This document shows, in pieces, positions 17,083-25,522 of a stretch of DNA of 64,000 bases. This stretch comes from an uncultured Clostridia bacterium (GTDB taxonomy: Bacteria > Bacillota > Clostridia > Oscillospirales > Ruminococcaceae). The notes beneath the pieces were generated by a model. It was not told the origin of the DNA. It was given only the letters and a program-made list of their open reading frames with translations, and did no database searches. The DNA is taken from positions 1 to 64,000 of the forward strand of contig CAMCOD010000003.1 of assembly GCA_945876435.1 (NCBI GenBank), in the 5' to 3' direction. The translations under genes and the position numbers were made by a program. Each line of letters starts with the position of its first letter. The first letter of the stretch is position 1.

Positions 17083-18375
17083 TTATACCTCCAAACGCTT
17101 TGCCGGGATTTGAATAATAAATTCCGTATGACCATCGTCAGACTGAACCGAAATGCTTCCCCCCAGCTCCTGCGTTACCATATCCTGTACCAGCGCCAAA
17201 CCCAATCCACGGTTTACTTCGCCTGTTTCCTCGCTGAATTTTGTCGAAAAACTCGGCAAAAAAATAGCATCCAGGTATTCCTTTTCAATTCCGCCGCAAT
17301 CATCCTTCACAGAAAAACAAATTTGTTCGCCTGTTTTATCAACCTCCAGCTCCAGATGAGCACAACCCTGCTCCAATGCCTCCAAGGCATTGGTCATCAG
17401 ATTCCGCAGAATGGACATCAAATAATAGTGTTTATCCGTGTAGAAATCATATCGGCAAGACAGCTCCAGCTTTACTTCTTTTCCTTGCGTCTGTGCCAAA
17501 TGGACACAACTTTCTTTTAAAATATCCAGAATATCGCCGATCCACATTCCTTTTTCTTCTACATCTTTGTTCAAGGCTTCCGATAGTCCCTTCATGATCA
17601 GGCGATATTCTTTTTTGATCTCGTGAACATCCTTCGCAACTGTCAAAGCCCTTTGGGCCAGCGGAGAATTTTCCTCCTTCAGCTGGTGGTAAAGCTGGTA
17701 GGAAACGGTCATGGTATCTTCGATGGCAACCGTGTTCTTCTCCATCCAGATCAGCTCTCCCTTCATGCGGGAAATCAACAAAAGCAGCTTCTTATAGCGC
17801 TCCCGTTCATCCTGCTGCAGGCTCAATTCGCCGTACAGAGACAAACCGCCCAGCAGCGCCGCCGCCAGAACGGACCGTCCAAGGGCAATAATTGCGATCT
17901 GCGCCAGAATTTGCCCGTTGAAAGGGTCGATCCCAGGCCGGACCAGTAATTCTCCCACATTGGAGAGCAGATCAATACCCGCCAGAAAGGGAAAATTACG
18001 CCAGTCAAAGTGATGAAAGTCTACTTTTTTCGTCAGCTGCCAGAAGAGCAGACCGTAAATCAAATAAAACACCGTCTCCGGCGCATAAGCAGCTAACGCC
18101 TGGTCAAGAGGCACCTGCCGCAGCAGTTCCGCAGCCGTCCGAAACAGCAATATCCCCGGCGCAACCAGAAGGGTGGTTCTGATAACCTGAAAATCTTCAA
18201 TTAAGAAATAAAACAGAGGAAAAAGAATAACTGCCAGCGAAATTTTAAATTCGCTGACAAACAAATTAACATTCAGCTGTGCCGCCAACACCACCAACAG
18301 GCTGCAAAGCACCGTCATATTTCCCTGGGAGATCTGCTTTTGCTTTTTCACTGTTCCACTCTCTCCTTGTTCCAT
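17083..18375 (-). CDS. Sensor histidine kinase, GlnK/YcbA type
   Basis: The 430-residue membrane kinase has about six N-terminal hydrophobic segments (residues 20-190) and a coiled linker. A C-terminal GHKL ATPase follows, with N box (LRNLMTNALEAL), G1 (VKDDCGGIEKEYL) and G2 (NRGLGLALVQDMV). Architecture and pairing match the B. subtilis GlnK-GlnL system. A GTG at 18351 with AAGGAG upstream is an alternative start. It is probably cotranscribed with the response regulator. Confidence 0.85.
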   Translation of the reverse strand: MEQGESGTVKKQKQISQGNMTVLCSLLVVLAAQLNVNLFVSEFKISLAVILFPLFYFLIEDFQVIRTTLLVAPGILLFRTAAELLRQVPLDQALAAYAPETVFYLIYGLLFWQLTKKVDFHHFDWRNFPFLAGIDLLSNVGELLVRPGIDPFNGQILAQIAIIALGRSVLAAALLGGLSLYGELSLQQDERERYKKLLLLISRMKGELIWMEKNTVAIEDTMTVSYQLYHQLKEENSPLAQRALTVAKDVHEIKKEYRLIMKGLSEALNKDVEEKGMWIGDILDILKESCVHLAQTQGKEVKLELSCRYDFYTDKHYYLMSILRNLMTNALEALEQGCAHLELEVDKTGEQICFSVKDDCGGIEKEYLDAIFLPSFSTKFSEETGEVNRGLGLALVQDMVTQELGGSISVQSDDGHTEFIIQIPAKRLEV

Positions 18376-18436
18376 TGTTTGGTCCGTTAAAAACCAAGGA
18401 ATACTATCATCCTGCCACAGCCGCAGGAAAATGTCA

Positions 18437-18471
18437 ATAAAAAAGCCCTCTGTTTCAGAGGGCTTTTTGTT
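18437..18471. terminator. Bidirectional terminator
   Basis: AAAAAGCCCTCTG, TTT, CAGAGGGCTTTTT. It ends the MFS transcript before the kinase gene. Confidence 0.88.
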
Positions 18472-18517
18472 TCACAATGAAACTTTTTATAATTTGGGAA
18501 ATCCGCTGCGCTTCCGA

Positions 18518-19810
18518 TCAATCCTTAAGAGCAGAAAAATGGGATTCATCCACTTTATATTTCAGAGTTTCCGGCAGGGAAATCAGCAAAGGCAAGCGAA
18601 TAATCCCTTCGCAGGCGATATAAAGAATGAAAACCCACTGCGGACCCAAGTTGTCATAAACCATACCGGCGATCGCTGCAACAAAAGCAGAAAATACAGA
18701 CCCTACCAAGCTGTTGACCCCTGACCAGCGGCCCCGTGCCCATGAGGGCACCAGCTCATGCTGGATAGAACCGGCGAGAACGGTGCCGATTTCCTGGAAA
18801 CCGGCAAGAATACCAACGAGAATAAGGGTTAGGTTGTTCTGCGCGGTGATCAGAAGAAGCAGTCCGCTGAGATACAAACAAATCGTGGCAGCCAGCATTT
18901 TCTTGCGTCCAATCCGATCCGATAAAACGCCGAAGAAATAGCCGCAAGCCACAGAAGTAAGCGCGGTCGCTGTTGTCATTGCCGCTAAGGTGGCAGCGTC
19001 AGCCCCCTTCACTTCGGCGGCAAAAAGCTGGAGATAAGGGATGATCATGGCAACAGGCATACGCCCCACGCCAACCATCATGATCCATTTCATACAGTTC
19101 TTATCCGCTTTTACCATTGTGACAGCATCCTTGATAACATTGCGTCTTCCCCTTGAAGCGCTGCCCCAGTTTTTTACGTTTAATTTAAAGAGAACCACAA
19201 GCAGGGAAAGCGCCGTAAGAATCAAGGTAAAGAAGAACAGGGGACGAATCTGTTCTGGATCTGTCGGTGTTCCATTGACCTTCATCACATTGACCAGGAA
19301 CCAACCGGAGAACAGCGGACCAACCATCCCCAAAACACCGGCAGCCAGCGTTTCACAGATCAGCATACCTTTTGCCCGGTCGCAGTTGGCCAGACAGTTC
19401 CCGCAAATATTGGAACAGCTCTGTCCACCCAGCGTGGAACCCATCTGATGGAGGAACATTCCCAGCGCGGCAACCTGCCACACTTTTGCACCTGCAAAGG
19501 CTATGTAGCCGCCAATAAGAACACAGATGCCCAAAATGTACATTTTTTTCGGGCCATGACGGTCAATATGCTGACCCAGAACTGGGCCTAAAAGACCTGC
19601 AACGATCAAACCGGCTGAAGTGACCAAACCCAGCTGCGTCTTATTGGCGCCCAATAAAATAACAAACAGCGACAAATAGGGCAAAACCATTTTATAACCC
19701 AGACGTTCCAGAGAGCTTCGCACGACAGTTACCCTCCAGGCTTTTTGCTGCGCTTTCCAGAACGTGAAGATATTCAGTTCAGATGATGGACTGTTTTCAT
19801 TGGATGACAT
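18518..19810 (-). CDS. MFS transporter
   Basis: The 430-residue major facilitator protein has about 12 membrane helices and the loop 2-3 motif GQHIDRHGPKK. An unusual Cys-rich stretch in helix 4-5 reads GGQSCSNICGNCLANCDRAKG. The second-half repeat DRIGRKK is also present. Nothing in the sequence fixes the substrate. A consensus promoter with an overlapping inverted repeat precedes it. It is monocistronic and upstream of the two-component genes. Confidence 0.86.
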   Translation of the reverse strand: MSSNENSPSSELNIFTFWKAQQKAWRVTVVRSSLERLGYKMVLPYLSLFVILLGANKTQLGLVTSAGLIVAGLLGPVLGQHIDRHGPKKMYILGICVLIGGYIAFAGAKVWQVAALGMFLHQMGSTLGGQSCSNICGNCLANCDRAKGMLICETLAAGVLGMVGPLFSGWFLVNVMKVNGTPTDPEQIRPLFFFTLILTALSLLVVLFKLNVKNWGSASRGRRNVIKDAVTMVKADKNCMKWIMMVGVGRMPVAMIIPYLQLFAAEVKGADAATLAAMTTATALTSVACGYFFGVLSDRIGRKKMLAATICLYLSGLLLLITAQNNLTLILVGILAGFQEIGTVLAGSIQHELVPSWARGRWSGVNSLVGSVFSAFVAAIAGMVYDNLGPQWVFILYIACEGIIRLPLLISLPETLKYKVDESHFSALKD

Positions 19811-19854
19811 CGTATTGATTCCCCTTTCTCAAGAATCCTTTTCTTACTGCAAAA

Positions 19855-19896
19855 ATAGAACAGCTCTATTCTATAGCGATTCTCTGTCAGCGTCAA
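19855..19896 (-). promoter_or_regulatory. MFS promoter with overlapping operator
   Basis: TTGACG (19896-19891), 17 nt, TAGAAT (19873-19868) on the minus strand. The inverted repeat ATAGAA-N8-TTCTAT (19855-19874) covers the -10 box and start point, a repressor-like position. The rest of the 355-bp gap 19811-20166 is AT-rich and shows no gene. Confidence 0.65.
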
Positions 19897-20137
19897 ACCA
19901 AAATTTGCCTGAAAAGCCGAAACAAGTCTATGACATGACGTAAAAGGCATACCATTCTTTTTATTTTATTTTCTGATCATTTAATTTCTTCCCGATTTTG
20001 CATGATTTCCGTTTTTATTTTCCAATAGAAAGGCAATTATTTCGTTGTTTTTTATAAAAATATCCACCAGAAAAGTGAATAATAACAAAACATGCGCTAT
20101 TTTTAATACGACCTTTCATTTTATTCCGCTTAACAAC

Positions 20138-20170
20138 AAAAAAGCCCTCTGTCCAGAGGGCTTTTTTTAA
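20138..20170 (-). terminator. Terminator of the marR-type gene
   Basis: AAAAAGCCCTCTG-TC-CAGAGGGCTTTTTTT. The marR stop codon lies in the T-run side of the hairpin. Confidence 0.85.
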
Positions 20171-20661
20171 TTTTTCTGCTGATTTTGTTTGCGTTGACTG
20201 CGATCGGCCCAAGACTCGATAATTCGGATAAAATTCTCCACGGACTCCAGACCGAATTGGTTAATGGAACGTTCCAGCGCCGCCCCCATGTTTCGCTCAT
20301 CAAAGGCTTTGTGACAGCGGCTCAGATAGGCTCCCGTTTCTGTCACATACAGACAGGCTTTCCGGGCATTTTGAGGATCTTTTTCTCTGCGGATCAGATT
20401 CTTAGCCTCCAATTTTGCCACGATCTGTGATACGGCCCCCTTGGTACGCGCTGTCTGCTCCGCAATTTCCGTGACTGTGATGCCGGGATTCTCCTCAATG
20501 CGGGTGACCGTATGAACCTCCACCGGTGTATAAAGCTCTCCTGTGCCGTAATCCGCCAACCGTTTGCTGGCCTCCAACTGCAGCTGACAATAATGGTAAA
20601 TCAAATCCGCAACCTCATAAGGGCTTTTGCTTAGCTGTTCATGCATATTTTTCTTGTCCAC
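20167..20661 (-). CDS. MarR family transcriptional regulator
   Basis: The 164-residue protein has a winged-helix core: ELYTPVEVHTVTRIEENPGITVTEIAE, then the recognition helix TKGAVSQIVAKLEAKNLI and the wing KDPQNARKACLYVTETG. The start is the GTG at 20661 after GGGAGGAATCGCC; the upstream ORF start is unsupported. It is divergent from the chromate transporter pair across 180 bp and so is the likely regulator of that pair. Confidence 0.88.
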   Translation of the reverse strand: MDKKNMHEQLSKSPYEVADLIYHYCQLQLEASKRLADYGTGELYTPVEVHTVTRIEENPGITVTEIAEQTARTKGAVSQIVAKLEAKNLIRREKDPQNARKACLYVTETGAYLSRCHKAFDERNMGAALERSINQFGLESVENFIRIIESWADRSQRKQNQQKN

Positions 20662-20789
20662 GGCGATTCCTCCCAGCTTAGAGTTTGCTATCAGTTTTAT
20701 TATCCCATCTTTTCCCTGCACTGTCAAGGAAGAGCGCAGAAAATCCTACCGCAGAAAAACCGTTCGAAAGCAGAAGTCCCGTACCCTAC

Positions 20790-20819
20790 TTTACAAAAAT
20801 TGTCCTCGGGGTATATACT
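20790..20819 (+). promoter_or_regulatory. Promoter of the chromate transporter operon
   Basis: TTTACA (20790-20795), 18 nt, TATACT (20814-20819), 23 nt before the TTG start. Confidence 0.65.
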
Positions 20820-20841
20820 ATGCCTGTAAGGGGGGCTTTGC

Positions 20842-21417
20842 TTGAATAAACACCAAAAGAAACTGAAAACTCTGTTTTTCTCCACGTTCCGCCTCAGCGC
20901 CTGCACCTTTGGGGGAGGCTTTGTTATTATTCCGCTTCTCCGGAAAAAATTTGTCGAGGAGCTGCACTGGATCGAGGAACAGGAGATGATGGACCTGTGC
21001 GCCATTGCCCAATCTTCCCCGGGAGCGATTGCGGTCAACGCTTCCATCCTTGTGGGATATCATACAGCCGGCTTGGTGGGGGCTCTCATTGCTACTCTGG
21101 GAACCGTTCTGCCTCCTTTGTGCATCATTTCTCTGATTTCCCTGTTTTATCAAGCTTTCCGGGACAGTGTTGTCGTCAGCTTGGTCATGACCGGTATGCT
21201 GGCCGGCGTTGCCGCTGTGATTTTTGACGTGGTCATCACCATGATCCAGGGCATTTTCCAGCAGAAACGTCCGCTGCCCTTGCTGATGCTGCTGGTATCC
21301 TTCGCGGCTGCCCGCTATTTAAAAATCAATATTATCCTGATTCTGCTTCTCTGCGGCTGCGTTGGCGCCATCGACAGCCTGAGCCGGGAAAAAGCTCGAA
21401 AGGAGCGTGGCTGCTGA
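20842..21417 (+). CDS. Chromate transporter, half-size subunit 1
   Basis: The 191-residue protein is one half of a split ChrA (CHR family) transporter. It shows the family signature FGGGFVIIPLL near residue 25 and the QSSPGAIAVNASILVGYHTAG motif, with about five to six helices. The start is TTG with AAGGGGGG upstream. It overlaps the second half by ATGA. The CHR family exports chromate in some bacteria; in anaerobic gut bacteria the natural anion is uncertain. Confidence 0.9.
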   Translation: MNKHQKKLKTLFFSTFRLSACTFGGGFVIIPLLRKKFVEELHWIEEQEMMDLCAIAQSSPGAIAVNASILVGYHTAGLVGALIATLGTVLPPLCIISLISLFYQAFRDSVVVSLVMTGMLAGVAAVIFDVVITMIQGIFQQKRPLPLLMLLVSFAAARYLKINIILILLLCGCVGAIDSLSREKARKERGC

Positions 21418-21989
21418 TGATTTATCTGGAATTGCTTTGGAGTTTCATCCAAATTGGGCTGTTCAGCGTCGGCGGCGGCTATGCCGCTCTGCCTCTGATC
21501 CAGCAGCAGGTAGTGGATCTCCATCCCTGGCTGACTATGAACCAATTTGCGGATGTAATGGCCATCGCGGAAATGACACCGGGGCCAATCGCCATCAACT
21601 CGGCCACCTTTGTCGGTATTCAGGTTGCGGGACTGCCTGGAGCGATTGTAGCGACTGTGGGTTGTGTGCTTCCTTCTTGCGTGATCGTCCTTTCTCTGGC
21701 ATATATTTATTACCGCTTTCGGGGATTGAGCATGGTGCAGGGCATTTTGCTGGGTCTGCGTCCGGCAGTGATCGCCATGATCGCTTCCGCAGGTCTTTCC
21801 CTTCTGATTTTGGCCCTTTACGGTCAGCGAACACTGCCTTCTGACCCCACGCAACTTGACTGGATCGCTGCCATTCTCTTCTGCGCTGCTCTGTTTGTTC
21901 TGAGAAAATGGAAAATCAGCCCCATACTGGTGATGGCCTGCTGCGGCCTTGCCGGTTTGATTCTTTACGGCCTGCCCATTCTTCTTTAA
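21417..21989 (+). CDS. Chromate transporter, half-size subunit 2
   Basis: The 190-residue second half has the parallel signatures FSVGGGYAALPLIQQQV and AEMTPGPIAINSATFVG. The start codon overlaps the stop of the first half (TGATGA region) and AAAGGAG precedes it, so the two are translationally coupled and probably form a heterodimer. The 223 nt after the stop contain no gene or clear terminator. Confidence 0.9.
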   Translation: MIYLELLWSFIQIGLFSVGGGYAALPLIQQQVVDLHPWLTMNQFADVMAIAEMTPGPIAINSATFVGIQVAGLPGAIVATVGCVLPSCVIVLSLAYIYYRFRGLSMVQGILLGLRPAVIAMIASAGLSLLILALYGQRTLPSDPTQLDWIAAILFCAALFVLRKWKISPILVMACCGLAGLILYGLPILL

Positions 21990-22212
21990 TCTTGGCTTAT
22001 TTCTGCGTCCTGCTTTTCGGCGGGGCGTTTTTCTTTATTTCCAGGCGGCGTCCATCTTTTTTCTTCTTATTCTTCTTATTCTCGGCTTCGATTCCCGCTG
22101 TCAAAGCCGAAAATCAAGCCAAAAGTACGACTGTGCAAACTTCGTTGTCCTTTGCTAACATATAGGAAAAGTTTATAGCATTTGGTACTTGCAATGATAA
22201 TCTCCATATTCG

Positions 22213-22271
22213 TTGAAAAGCCTGATCCGTCATGCTATAATCGTCATAATGTGTCGAAAACACTTTCGACA
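22213..22271 (+). promoter_or_regulatory. Promoter and perfect inverted repeat of the DUF4418-ABC operon
   Basis: TTGAAA (22213-22218), 17 nt, TATAAT (22236-22241). Immediately downstream is the perfect dyad TGTCGAAA-ACAC-TTTCGACA (22252-22271), covering about +5 to +25, where a bound repressor would block transcription. Confidence 0.75.
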
Positions 22272-22299
22272 ACAAAATAACCTATTGGGGGATTACATT

Positions 22300-22683
22300 A
22301 TGAAACAGAAAATCACAACCATCGGCACCATTCTAGTGGGTATTCTTCTCGCCGCAGGACCGCAGTTCCTTTTCCGTCCCTGCCCAACCACCGAAAAATT
22401 CATGAAATGCTTTTGGAGCTGTAAAGCTCTGATCGTTGTCGGCATTTTGATTGCTCTGGTGGGCGCTCTCCAGCTCCTGGCTAAGGAAAAAGAAAGCCGT
22501 AAGCTGTTGAGCATTGTCGGAATTGCCGCCTGCGTCTTTGCCATTCTGATCCCCACTGTTATCATCGGCGGTTGTGTAAAACCGGAGATGACCTGCAAGC
22601 TGCTTACCTTCCCTATCACTCACACCCTCTCTGTCATCGGCATCGTTCTTCAGGGCATCAGCCTTCTGGACAGTCGGAAATAA
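22300..22683 (+). CDS. DUF4418 family membrane protein
   Basis: The 127-residue protein starts at the ATG at 22300, with GGGGGA upstream. It has four hydrophobic segments, and conserved Cys residues in the loops (FRPCP, KCFWSCKA, GGCVKPEMTCK), the pattern of DUF4418. This family is regularly found beside MacB-type ABC transporters, as here, with 12 bp to the permease gene. The function is unknown; a role as an accessory subunit is inferred from position. Confidence 0.82.
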   Translation: MKQKITTIGTILVGILLAAGPQFLFRPCPTTEKFMKCFWSCKALIVVGILIALVGALQLLAKEKESRKLLSIVGIAACVFAILIPTVIIGGCVKPEMTCKLLTFPITHTLSVIGIVLQGISLLDSRK

Positions 22684-22695
22684 GCAGGTAGAGCC

Positions 22696-23910
22696 GTGAA
22701 AAAAACTGTTGTACAAACTATGGCGCTGAAAAACCTGCAGCGCCGTCCCGTCCGCAGCTGGTGCATGATTTTCTTCGTCTTTATGCTGGCAGCTTCCCTT
22801 TTTCTCAGCACGGTTCTGGTGGACAGCATGAAGGATGGGCTGGAGAAAACCGCAAACCGCATGGGAGCCGACATTATCGTTGTACCCAAAGAATATGAAC
22901 GGGATATGGCGGATTCCCTGTTTCTTGGCGAGATGTGCAGCTTTACCTTTGACCGCAGCTGGATCGAACCGATTTCTTCTCTGGAAGGAGTCAAAGCCGC
23001 CTCTCCCCAGCTATATATGGAATCTCTGGCAGCCTCCTGCTGTTCCTCTGAAACACAGCTTATTGCTTTCGATCCGGAAACGGATTTTATTGTAAGTTCC
23101 TGGCTGTCGGACAATGGGATCAGCACCCCAAAACGGGGAGAGATGATCATCGGCAACCTGATCCGACCGGAAGTAGCCGGGGAAATCCGCTTCTTTGATC
23201 AGACCTACAAGGTTGTGGGACAGTTAGAAAAGACTGGGACAAACTATGATGTATGCGTCTTTATGACTTATGAAACGGCACAGGACATTATGAGCAGCCC
23301 ACGGTGGCTTGAAACATTCGGATCCAATCCGGATGCCAGCCGGCTGGTTTCTTCTTTGATGATCCGCACCGAAGCCGGCGCCGATTTCAAAACCATTGCC
23401 CGCACCATCAACTATTCCTTGGCCGATGACTGCCCCGTGGCCGCCTACACCACCAATGGTATTATGACGGACGCAATGAAGACGGTCAACAGCATGAGCG
23501 GCTACAGTGTGATTCTGCTCAGTTTGATCTCGATCCTGGTCATTGCCGCTTTGGTCTGCATTTTTACCATTACCATCAACGAGCGCACCCGGGAATTTGG
23601 CGTCCTATCCTCTCTTGGAGCCGGCAGCGGCAAACTTTCCGGCATCGTCCTTACCGAAGGAATGTTGATTGGCCTTGCCGGCGGCCTGATCGGCTCTCTA
23701 TTTGCGGCAGCGGTCGTTCTTATTTTTGGCAGCACCATCGTAACGCTGCTGGAGATCCCAAAACTGCACAGTGAACTGGGTTATCTGCTGCTTCTCACCG
23801 TAAAATGTCTTGGACTGTCCCTGCTGGTTTCCATTGCGGCTTCTCTCTACTCCGCGTGGAAAATTAACCGCAGCCATTTGGACGCTTTGATCAAAGGGGA
23901 GGAACTCTAA
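22696..23910 (+). CDS. FtsX/MacB-like ABC transporter permease
   Basis: The 404-residue permease has a GTG start. One helix at residues 20-42 is followed by a large periplasmic-type (outside) domain of about 220 residues. Three helices at the C terminus carry the FtsX-fold signature (TREFGVLSSLGAGSGKLSGIVL). Such permeases usually act as mechanotransmitters or export small peptides or lipids, not as classic importers. It overlaps the ATPase gene by one base (TAATG). Confidence 0.88.
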   Translation: MKKTVVQTMALKNLQRRPVRSWCMIFFVFMLAASLFLSTVLVDSMKDGLEKTANRMGADIIVVPKEYERDMADSLFLGEMCSFTFDRSWIEPISSLEGVKAASPQLYMESLAASCCSSETQLIAFDPETDFIVSSWLSDNGISTPKRGEMIIGNLIRPEVAGEIRFFDQTYKVVGQLEKTGTNYDVCVFMTYETAQDIMSSPRWLETFGSNPDASRLVSSLMIRTEAGADFKTIARTINYSLADDCPVAAYTTNGIMTDAMKTVNSMSGYSVILLSLISILVIAALVCIFTITINERTREFGVLSSLGAGSGKLSGIVLTEGMLIGLAGGLIGSLFAAAVVLIFGSTIVTLLEIPKLHSELGYLLLLTVKCLGLSLLVSIAASLYSAWKINRSHLDALIKGEEL

Positions 23911-24572
23911 TGCTGAAAACCAAAGAATTGACCAAAACCTTTTCCCGTCAGAGCCAGACTTTTGCGGCTGTTGACCATGTGGATTTTTCCATCAACGGCG
24001 GTGATTTCTGTGTTATTACTGGCCCTTCCGGCTGCGGCAAAAGCACCTTCTTCCATTTGATCTGCGGTATTACCAGAGGGGACGACGGAGAGATCCTTTT
24101 TGACCGGGAAGCGATTCATACTTACAGTGACAAGCAACTCGCCCAACTTCGAGCCACCAAAATCAGCTACATCATGCAGGGCGACAGTCTTCTGCCCAAC
24201 TTTACGGTTCTGGAAAACATCTGCCTTCCTCATCAGCTGAGTGGCTTTGGTGACGAACTGGAGGAAAAGGCAATGGAGCTGCTGCGGGAGTTTGGGCTGG
24301 AAAACATGGCTCACGAGTATCCCTCCAATCTTTCCGGCGGTGAGCGTCGACGGGTGGCGATTGCCCGGGCTTTCGTCCATGAACCCAAGCTTGTGGTAGC
24401 GGATGAGCCTACCTCTGATCTGGATGAAGAAAACACAGCTATTATTCTTGATCATTTCCAGCGTCAGGCCAAATCCGGAAAAGCCATTTTGGTCAGCACC
24501 CACGATATGTCCTGTCTGCGCCCCGGAGTGATCCATTACGTTATGAGAAAAGGCGTTATCCGAAAAGCATAA
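23910..24572 (+). CDS. ABC transporter ATPase, MacB/LolD type
   Basis: The 220-residue ATPase has Walker A GPSGCGKST, the signature LSGGERRRVAIARA, Walker B LVVADEPTSDLDEENT and the switch His in STHD. It partners with the FtsX-like permease encoded just upstream. It is the last gene of the operon before a strong terminator. Confidence 0.93.
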   Translation: MLKTKELTKTFSRQSQTFAAVDHVDFSINGGDFCVITGPSGCGKSTFFHLICGITRGDDGEILFDREAIHTYSDKQLAQLRATKISYIMQGDSLLPNFTVLENICLPHQLSGFGDELEEKAMELLREFGLENMAHEYPSNLSGGERRRVAIARAFVHEPKLVVADEPTSDLDEENTAIILDHFQRQAKSGKAILVSTHDMSCLRPGVIHYVMRKGVIRKA

Positions 24573-24584
24573 TGCAGGCACAAA

Positions 24585-24618
24585 CAAGAGCCGTGCGCAG
24601 TTGCGCACGGCTCTTTCC
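24585..24618. terminator. Bidirectional terminator
   Basis: AAGAGCCGTGCGCA-GT-TGCGCACGGCTCTT, between convergent genes. Confidence 0.88.
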
Positions 24619-24650
24619 GTTTTGTTATCCTTTTCGGCTTTTTATCCTTT

Positions 24651-25175
24651 TCAGCAGTTCCAGTTGATCTTTGCCGGATTCGGCTCGTTTTCAACCGCAG
24701 CTTTCTCCAGAGAGGATAATGCTCGCCGCAGTTCCTCCGCCGCCAAACGGTCATACTCCTCCGGCTTCGCTTCCAGACCCGCTTGGGCATAAGCTGCGGC
24801 CGCTGCTCCATACAGCAGGCAGCCAAAGGCATTGGTCGGCGTTTGTATTGCCGAACAAGCAGTTGAAATTGCCCTGGCTGCTGCCTGCGCTACTGGTTCC
24901 TGTTCTGCCGCCGCCATTTCCCTTGCCTTTTTCAGAAACGGTTTTAGTTCTGTCAACTTGATTTTTCCCGCCAGACAGCGCTCACAGGCGGCGATGCCGT
25001 CCTCCAGCACAGCGGATTCCGGATTCACGGCCTGAAACAGAGGCAAATATCTCTCCTTCGCGTAGGCGGAAGCCCATAAAGCCAATGTTTTTTTGCTTTG
25101 TGTTCCCATGAGAGCCATCAGCGCTCTGCACTCCGCAGATTGTATATCACCCAGCATTTTTCTCCGTTTAGCCAT
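24651..25175 (-). CDS. Putative immunity protein (Imm-5-like family)
   Basis: The 174-residue all-helical protein starts at the ATG at 25175. The pattern LALWASAYAKERYLPLFQ, then paired Ala-rich helices ending AAARAISTACSAI and LLYGAAAAAYAQAG, matches as I recall the Imm-5-like putative immunity protein family. No toxin gene is adjacent, so an immunity role is only a family label. It is divergent from sigK with 128 bp between them. Confidence 0.6.
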   Translation of the reverse strand: MAKRRKMLGDIQSAECRALMALMGTQSKKTLALWASAYAKERYLPLFQAVNPESAVLEDGIAACERCLAGKIKLTELKPFLKKAREMAAAEQEPVAQAAARAISTACSAIQTPTNAFGCLLYGAAAAAYAQAGLEAKPEEYDRLAAEELRRALSSLEKAAVENEPNPAKINWNC

Positions 25176-25261
25176 GGTTTTCTCCACTCCTGTTGCCTGT
25201 TTTGCTCCAGTATAGCACAGGTTTCTTCTTTTTGTCCATGCACCGAACCAGCCCTTTGGCA

Positions 25262-25269
25262 CATAGTAT
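25262..25269 (+). promoter_or_regulatory. Possible mother-cell sigma (SigE/SigK) -10 element of sigK
   Basis: CATAGTAT resembles the CATA-type -10 of SigE/SigK promoters and is placed about 35 nt before the sigK start. No convincing -35 match is seen. The call is weak and depends on context. Confidence 0.3.
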
Positions 25270-25303
25270 GGTAACAGTATTTTATTTTGAAAGGATGTTG
25301 CTC

Positions 25304-25510
25304 ATGCTCTCGCCTGTTCTGCTTCTGGCTCTGTCTAATATGCTTTTTTTCGCCCTGCATATCACCACCATCGGATCTTTTCCTCGTCCCCTCTCCCGGG
25401 AGGAGGAGCTGGACTGCCTGAAACGGATGAAAGAAGGGGATCCGGAAGCCAAAAGCAAGCTGATTGAACACAACCTGCGGCTGGTGGCTCACATTATTAA
25501 AAAGGGATAA
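25304..25510 (+). CDS. sigK: Sporulation sigma factor SigK, N-terminal fragment (interrupted)
   Basis: This is the first 66 codons of sigma-K plus two element-derived codons (Gly, stop). The ATG at 25304 sits 9 nt after AAAGG. Residues 1-27 form a hydrophobic pro-sequence (LLLALSNMLFFALHI), then SFPRPLSREEE and region 2.1 LIEHNLRLVAHIIKK. The reading frame then enters a 6.2-kb insertion and stops at 25508-25510. Joining at the AAAAA core (25499-25503 with 31742-31746) gives a 232-residue protein, normal for sigma-K. Mature sigma-K directs late mother-cell gene expression, including spore coat and spore germination genes. Confidence 0.93.
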   Translation: MLSPVLLLALSNMLFFALHITTIGSFPRPLSREEELDCLKRMKEGDPEAKSKLIEHNLRLVAHIIKKG

Positions 25511-25522
25511 TGCAAAAGGAAA
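25483..25522. other. attL of the sigK element
   Basis: The chromosomal half-site GGTGG (25483-25487) lies 11 nt left of the core, and the element half-site GCAAAAGGAAA (25512-25522) lies 8 nt right of it. Combined with attR, these produce attB and attP dyads that both centre between the first and second A of the core. Confidence 0.85.

Noticed and set aside
19897-20138. Hidden small gene in the gap between MFS and marR genes
   Set aside because: Only short AT-rich frames without ribosome sites are present; the listed ORF 20015-20212 runs through the marR terminator.
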